A stretch of 9,242 nucleotides of DNA from positions 1-9,242 of the forward strand of contig JAIFMA010000134.1 in the NCBI GenBank assembly GCA_020048795.1, read 5' to 3'. The notes under the pieces were generated by a model, which was not told the origin of the DNA, searched no databases, and saw only the letters and a program-made list of their open reading frames with translations. Source of the stretch: Rhodoferax sp. (GTDB taxonomy: Bacteria; Pseudomonadota; Gammaproteobacteria; Burkholderiales; Burkholderiaceae_C). The translations under genes and the position numbers were made by a program. Positions 6,341-9,242 of this stretch are shown in pieces; the first letter of the stretch is position 1; each line of letters opens with the position of its first letter.

Positions 6341-7909
6341 ATGCTCTACAAACTGTACGAAACCCAGCGTTCATTGGTGGAGCCTCTCACCGACCTGGCG
6401 GCATCGGCAGCCAAAATGTATGCCAACCCCTTGTCATTGATGGGAAAACATCCGTTTTCACAGCGTATTTCGGCCGCCTATGATTTGGTGCACCGACTCG
6501 GCAAAGACTACGAAAAACCTGAGTTTGGCCTGCGTACCGTCGATGTGGATGGCGTTGAAGTTGCGATTCACGAACGCGTAGAGGTCAAAAAGTCGTTTTG
6601 TGAACTGCGCCGATTCAAGCGCTATAGCGACGATCCCGCCACACTGCTCAAGCTCAAAGACCAGCCAGCCGTGCTGATCGTGGCACCCTTGTCAGGCCAC
6701 TACGCTACCCTGTTGCGCGACACCGTCCGAATCATGCTCAAAGACCACAAGGTCTATATCACCGACTGGACCAACGCCCGCCTGGTGCCGATGTCCGAAG
6801 GTGATTTCCATCTGGACGACTACATCAATTACTTACAGGAATTCATCCGTCACCTGCAAGGTATTTACGGCAACTGCCACACCATGAGCGTCTGCCAGCC
6901 CACCGTGCCAGCGCTGGCTGCGGTGTCCCTGATGGCCAGCCGTGGTGAACTAACCCCCCTGAGCATGGTGATGATGGGTGGCCCGATCGACGCACGCAAA
7001 TCGCCGACATCAGTCAACAACCTGGCCATGAAAAAAGACATCAAGTGGTTTGAAAACAATGTGATTTACCGGGTGCCAACCCGTTTCGCGGGTGCCGGGC
7101 GGCGCGTTTACCCTGGCTTTTTGCAGCATTCGGGCTTTGTTGCCATGAATCCGAGCAACCACGCGCGCAGCCATTACGACTATTTTAAGGACCTGATCAA
7201 GGGTGACCGATCCAGCGCCGAGACGCACCGCAAATTTTATGACGAGTACAACGCCGTGCTTGACATGGATGCCAACTACTACCTGCAAACCATCCGCACC
7301 GTGTTCCAGGACTTCAACCTGGTCAACGGCACCTGGGATGTGCGCGGTGTCGATGGCAAGATTGAGCGCGTACGCCCACAAGACATCAAAACCACCGCGT
7401 TGCTGTCGGTGGAAGGCCAACTCGACGATATTTCGGGCTCGGGTCAGACCGAGGCGGTGCACTCCATTTGCAGCGGCGTGGACAAGTCGATGCAAGAGCA
7501 CCTGGAGGTTGAAGGCGCAGGCCATTACGGTATTTTTGCCGGCAGACGCTGGCGCGAGACGGTGTATCCGATTGTCAAAGCATTTATCCTGCGCTACCAG
7601 ACACTGCCTGCACCTGTGGCCACTCCCATTGCCGAACCGATAGCTGCCCCGGCAGTTGCCGAGTTGGCTGCTGCGCAGACCACCACAACAGCGGCAGCGG
7701 TCACTGCATCGACGGACACGGCGGAGGTGGTGCCGCCCACTGCAGCGCTTGCCCAGGTCGCGGTGGTCAAGGCTGCACCGGCAGCCCCAAAACCAGTGAA
7801 AAAAGCGTCAGCCAAGAAGCTCTCTGACAAGACTGCCGCAGCACCCGTGGCAGCCGAGGCAGCCGCCAAGAAGCCAAGCCGCAGAAAAGCCACACCTCCC
7901 CAGCAATGA
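6341..7909 (+). CDS. phaZ: Intracellular polyhydroxyalkanoate depolymerase with basic C-terminal tail
   Basis: This enzyme hydrolyses stored poly(3-hydroxybutyrate) at the granule surface. The 522-residue protein begins MLYKLYETQRSLVEP, as in the Cupriavidus PhaZa1 family. The catalytic triad can be placed by comparison with that enzyme (C183, D355, H388): C185 in SVCQP, D362 in EGQLDD and H395 in GAGHYGIFAGRRW. Use of Cys instead of Ser as nucleophile is normal for this intracellular class. PhaZa1 ends near residue 419; here about 100 further residues follow, rich in Ala, Pro, Thr and Val and ending in Lys/Arg clusters (KPVKKASAKK at 484-493, KKPSRRK at 510-516). Such tails resemble histone-H1-like or PHA-granule-to-nucleoid proteins. 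ATG 6341 is chosen for the AGGTGA site 4 bases upstream and the conserved N-terminus. Its stop overlaps the next gene (ATGA). Confidence 0.95.
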   Translation: MLYKLYETQRSLVEPLTDLAASAAKMYANPLSLMGKHPFSQRISAAYDLVHRLGKDYEKPEFGLRTVDVDGVEVAIHERVEVKKSFCELRRFKRYSDDPATLLKLKDQPAVLIVAPLSGHYATLLRDTVRIMLKDHKVYITDWTNARLVPMSEGDFHLDDYINYLQEFIRHLQGIYGNCHTMSVCQPTVPALAAVSLMASRGELTPLSMVMMGGPIDARKSPTSVNNLAMKKDIKWFENNVIYRVPTRFAGAGRRVYPGFLQHSGFVAMNPSNHARSHYDYFKDLIKGDRSSAETHRKFYDEYNAVLDMDANYYLQTIRTVFQDFNLVNGTWDVRGVDGKIERVRPQDIKTTALLSVEGQLDDISGSGQTEAVHSICSGVDKSMQEHLEVEGAGHYGIFAGRRWRETVYPIVKAFILRYQTLPAPVATPIAEPIAAPAVAELAAAQTTTTAAAVTASTDTAEVVPPTAALAQVAVVKAAPAAPKPVKKASAKKLSDKTAAAPVAAEAAAKKPSRRKATPPQQ

Positions 7910-8589
7910 TCGGCTTGCCCGCCAGGATTCTGGCGGTATTGCCCCAAACCCAGTGCACACGCTGCGGCTACCCGGACTGTGCAAGCTATGCACAGGCGAT
8001 TGCCGACGGAGTAGCAGACATCAATCAATGCCCGCCAGGTGGCGCTGAAGGCATCGACCGGATCGCTGCGGTAACAAGCCAGCCCGCCAAAGCCCTGAAT
8101 CCCGAACATGGCGAGGAAATCCCGCGCAGCATGATGTTCATCGACGAGACGTGGTGTATTGGCTGCACCCTGTGCATCAGGGCCTGCCCCGTCGATGCGA
8201 TCATGGGCAGCAACAAACTGATGCACACCGTGATTGAAAACTACTGCACCGGGTGCGCGCTGTGCCTGCCGGTCTGCCCGGTCGACTGCATCCTGGTGGA
8301 AAATGCCTCAGGCACCGCCACAGGCTGGGCAGCCTGGTCACAAGCAAGTGCCGACATAGCCCGTGATCGCTATGCTTTCAATAGCTACAAGCGCAAGCGG
8401 GAAGAGGGCGAGAACGATAAAAGGCTCGAAGCCAAGGCACGGCTGAAGCTGTCAGACCTGGCGCACCATTCACAGCACAAGGACCCAGCGGTGCTTGATA
8501 ACAAGCGCGCCGTGATTGAAGCGGCGCTGGCCCGCGCGCGGGCCAAGCAGCCAGGGTTTACGCCGCCGCCAGCGCAGCAAACGCCTTGA
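7906..8589 (+). CDS. rsxB: RnfB/RsxB-like soluble ferredoxin with three 4Fe-4S sites
   Basis: This 227-residue iron-sulfur protein belongs to the RnfB family, the electron-entry subunit of Rnf/Rsx complexes. The N-terminal Fe4S4 domain has C17, C20, C25 and C42. Two ferredoxin motifs follow: C84, C87, C90 and C94 (CIGCTLCIRACP), and C114, C117, C120 and C124 (CTGCALCLPVCP). The rest is a charged helical tail rich in Ala, Arg and Lys. Unlike E. coli RsxB it lacks the N-terminal membrane helix, starting directly at MIGLPARILAVLPQTQC, so it is probably soluble. No rnfA, C, D, G or E and no nth gene lies in the window; a stand-alone form appears typical of betaproteobacteria. The start overlaps the phaZ stop (ATGA, 7906-7909), implying coupled translation. 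Its partner and the reason for pairing with PHA breakdown are unknown. The final 32 bp overlap the convergent VOC gene. Confidence 0.92.
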   Translation: MIGLPARILAVLPQTQCTRCGYPDCASYAQAIADGVADINQCPPGGAEGIDRIAAVTSQPAKALNPEHGEEIPRSMMFIDETWCIGCTLCIRACPVDAIMGSNKLMHTVIENYCTGCALCLPVCPVDCILVENASGTATGWAAWSQASADIARDRYAFNSYKRKREEGENDKRLEAKARLKLSDLAHHSQHKDPAVLDNKRAVIEAALARARAKQPGFTPPPAQQTP

Positions 8590-9043
8590 TCACTTCAGGT
8601 GGTGCCTGCACCATCTCGATCAGCACGCCCTCGCCCGAAATCGGAAACTCGTCGTTGCCCTTGGGGTGCAAAAAGCAGATGTCAAAGCCTGCCGCACCCT
8701 TGCGAATGCCGCCAGGCGCAAAACGCACACCCTGCGCGGTCAGCCACTCGACAGCTTTCGGCAGATCGTCAATCCAGATGCCAACATGGTTGAGCGGTGT
8801 GACATGCACTGCAGGCTTCTTTTCGATATCGACTGGCTGCATCAGATCAACCTCGACCTTGAACGCACCGACACCCATGGCACAAATGTCCTCGTCCACG
8901 TTTTCCCGCTCGCTCCTGAAACTGCCGGTCAGTTCCAGCCCCAGCATATCGACCCACAGCTTTTGCAACCTGAGCTTGCTGGTTGCCCCGATGGCGATTT
9001 GCTGGATACCCAGCGTTTTGAAAGGACGTGGCGTTGCACTCAT
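8558..9043 (-). CDS. VOC-superfamily protein, methylmalonyl-CoA epimerase-like
   Basis: This 161-residue protein shows two betaalphabetabetabeta modules of the glyoxalase/VOC fold. LNHVGIWIDDL (84-94), FLHPKG (124-129) and GVLIEMVQ (139-146) resemble methylmalonyl-CoA epimerase, whose metal ligands include a His at the start of each module and a Glu in the last strand. H86 and E143 are present, but the first His is replaced: the strand reads GIQQIAIGA, with Q15 at the expected position. It may bind metal differently or have another substrate. AAAGAGGT (9048-9055) gives a good ribosome site for ATG 9043. Directly upstream on the same strand is the end of a biotin-dependent carboxylase. If that is propionyl-CoA carboxylase, an epimerase role would fit, because the carboxylase makes the S-isomer that methylmalonyl-CoA mutase cannot use. 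The family is sure, the function likely but unproven. Confidence 0.88.
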   Translation of the reverse strand: MSATPRPFKTLGIQQIAIGATSKLRLQKLWVDMLGLELTGSFRSERENVDEDICAMGVGAFKVEVDLMQPVDIEKKPAVHVTPLNHVGIWIDDLPKAVEWLTAQGVRFAPGGIRKGAAGFDICFLHPKGNDEFPISGEGVLIEMVQAPPEVIKAFAALAAA

Positions 9044-9097
9044 TGTGACCTCTTTCGTTTTGGTTACTTCAAAATTAATAGCACCCTACGCTGATCA

Positions 9098-9119
9098 CCA
9101 TTGGGCTAAAGCCCAATGG
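9098..9119. other. Perfect 9-bp hairpin between carboxylase and VOC genes
   Basis: CCATTGGGC (9098-9106) and GCCCAATGG (9111-9119) are exact inverted repeats around TAAA. On the minus strand the hairpin begins 19 bp after the carboxylase stop and lies 54 bp before the VOC start. No T-run follows, so it is not a standard intrinsic terminator. It could protect the upstream transcript end or mark a processing site. Confidence 0.6.
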
Positions 9120-9138
9120 GTATGAGGTAGCGGCAGAC

Positions 9139-9242
9139 TCAGGCAAATTCGACAATCGGCTGATCGACAGCCAGACTCTCGCCCTTGACCGCCAACAGTT
9201 TACCAACCACGCCATCGGCGGCGGCAAACAGCACGTTTTCCA
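9139..9242 (-). CDS. Biotin carboxyl-carrier end of an acyl-CoA carboxylase alpha subunit (partial)
   Basis: Only the last 33 codons and the stop are inside the window. The translation begins ENVLFAAADGVVGKLLAVKG and ends DQPIVEFA, the C-terminal half of a biotinyl domain. In this family the biotinylated lysine lies in an (A/E)MKMEN motif; here the partial codon before ENVLF is compatible with the second Met of it, so the modified lysine should be just beyond the right edge. The form fits the alpha subunit of acetyl/propionyl-CoA carboxylase (PccA-like), which carboxylates propionyl-CoA with ATP and bicarbonate. The following epimerase-like VOC gene favours propionyl-CoA, but methylcrotonyl- or acetyl-CoA carboxylases have similar ends. 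No symbol is given because so little is visible. Confidence 0.8.
   Translation of the reverse strand, partial: ENVLFAAADGVVGKLLAVKGESLAVDQPIVEFA

Noticed and set aside
8369..8400. Terminator-like repeat (AATAGCTACAAGCGC) within the ferredoxin gene
   Set aside because: It resembles the left arm of the 3577 terminator, but lies in a well-formed coding frame and has no matching right arm or T-run.

Overview
The window looks like ordinary chromosomal backbone from a betaproteobacterium, most likely a Comamonadaceae member close to Rhodoferax or Polaromonas. That placement is an inference. It rests on the GC-rich coding sequence, the proteins (a biopolymer-storage depolymerase with an Ala/Lys tail, a soluble RnfB-like ferredoxin, a propionyl-CoA carboxylase end next to an epimerase-like VOC protein) and a terminator of a style I associate with that family. 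No rRNA, tRNA, CRISPR array, transposase gene or phage gene was seen.

Left part (1-3640). The 5' two thirds of uvrB (excision repair) lie on the minus strand and run off the left edge. Upstream of it on the same strand is a small two-helix membrane protein of unknown function. A 389-bp gene-free stretch follows, holding a short repeat also found elsewhere in the window. Then comes a plus-strand aspartate/aromatic amino-acid aminotransferase with a clear intrinsic terminator.

Middle (3643-6226). A Rossmann/DUF2520 protein overlaps by ATGA the start of an FGGY carbohydrate kinase that is plainly dead: a Trp codon has become TGA, most of the centre is deleted with a frame change, a smaller in-frame gap is present, and a short repeat unit sits inside the coding sequence. 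A minus-strand LigB/DODA-type extradiol dioxygenase (YgiD family) converges on it.

Right part (6341-9242). An intracellular polyhydroxyalkanoate depolymerase with an unusual basic, Ala/Pro/Lys-rich tail of about 100 residues overlaps by ATGA an RnfB/RsxB-like 3x[4Fe-4S] ferredoxin. A TTGC-N3-GCAA dyad next to a TATATT box upstream could be a PHA-responsive operator. Converging from the right are a methylmalonyl-CoA-epimerase-like VOC protein and the last 33 codons of a biotin-carrying carboxylase alpha subunit, probably propionyl-CoA carboxylase. The right half therefore fits storage-polymer and propionyl-CoA carbon metabolism.

I found no convincing new multi-gene system. The points most worth following are the short dispersed repeat (with an in-frame copy in the dead kinase and a partner inverted copy) and the nucleoid-protein-like tail on the PHA depolymerase.
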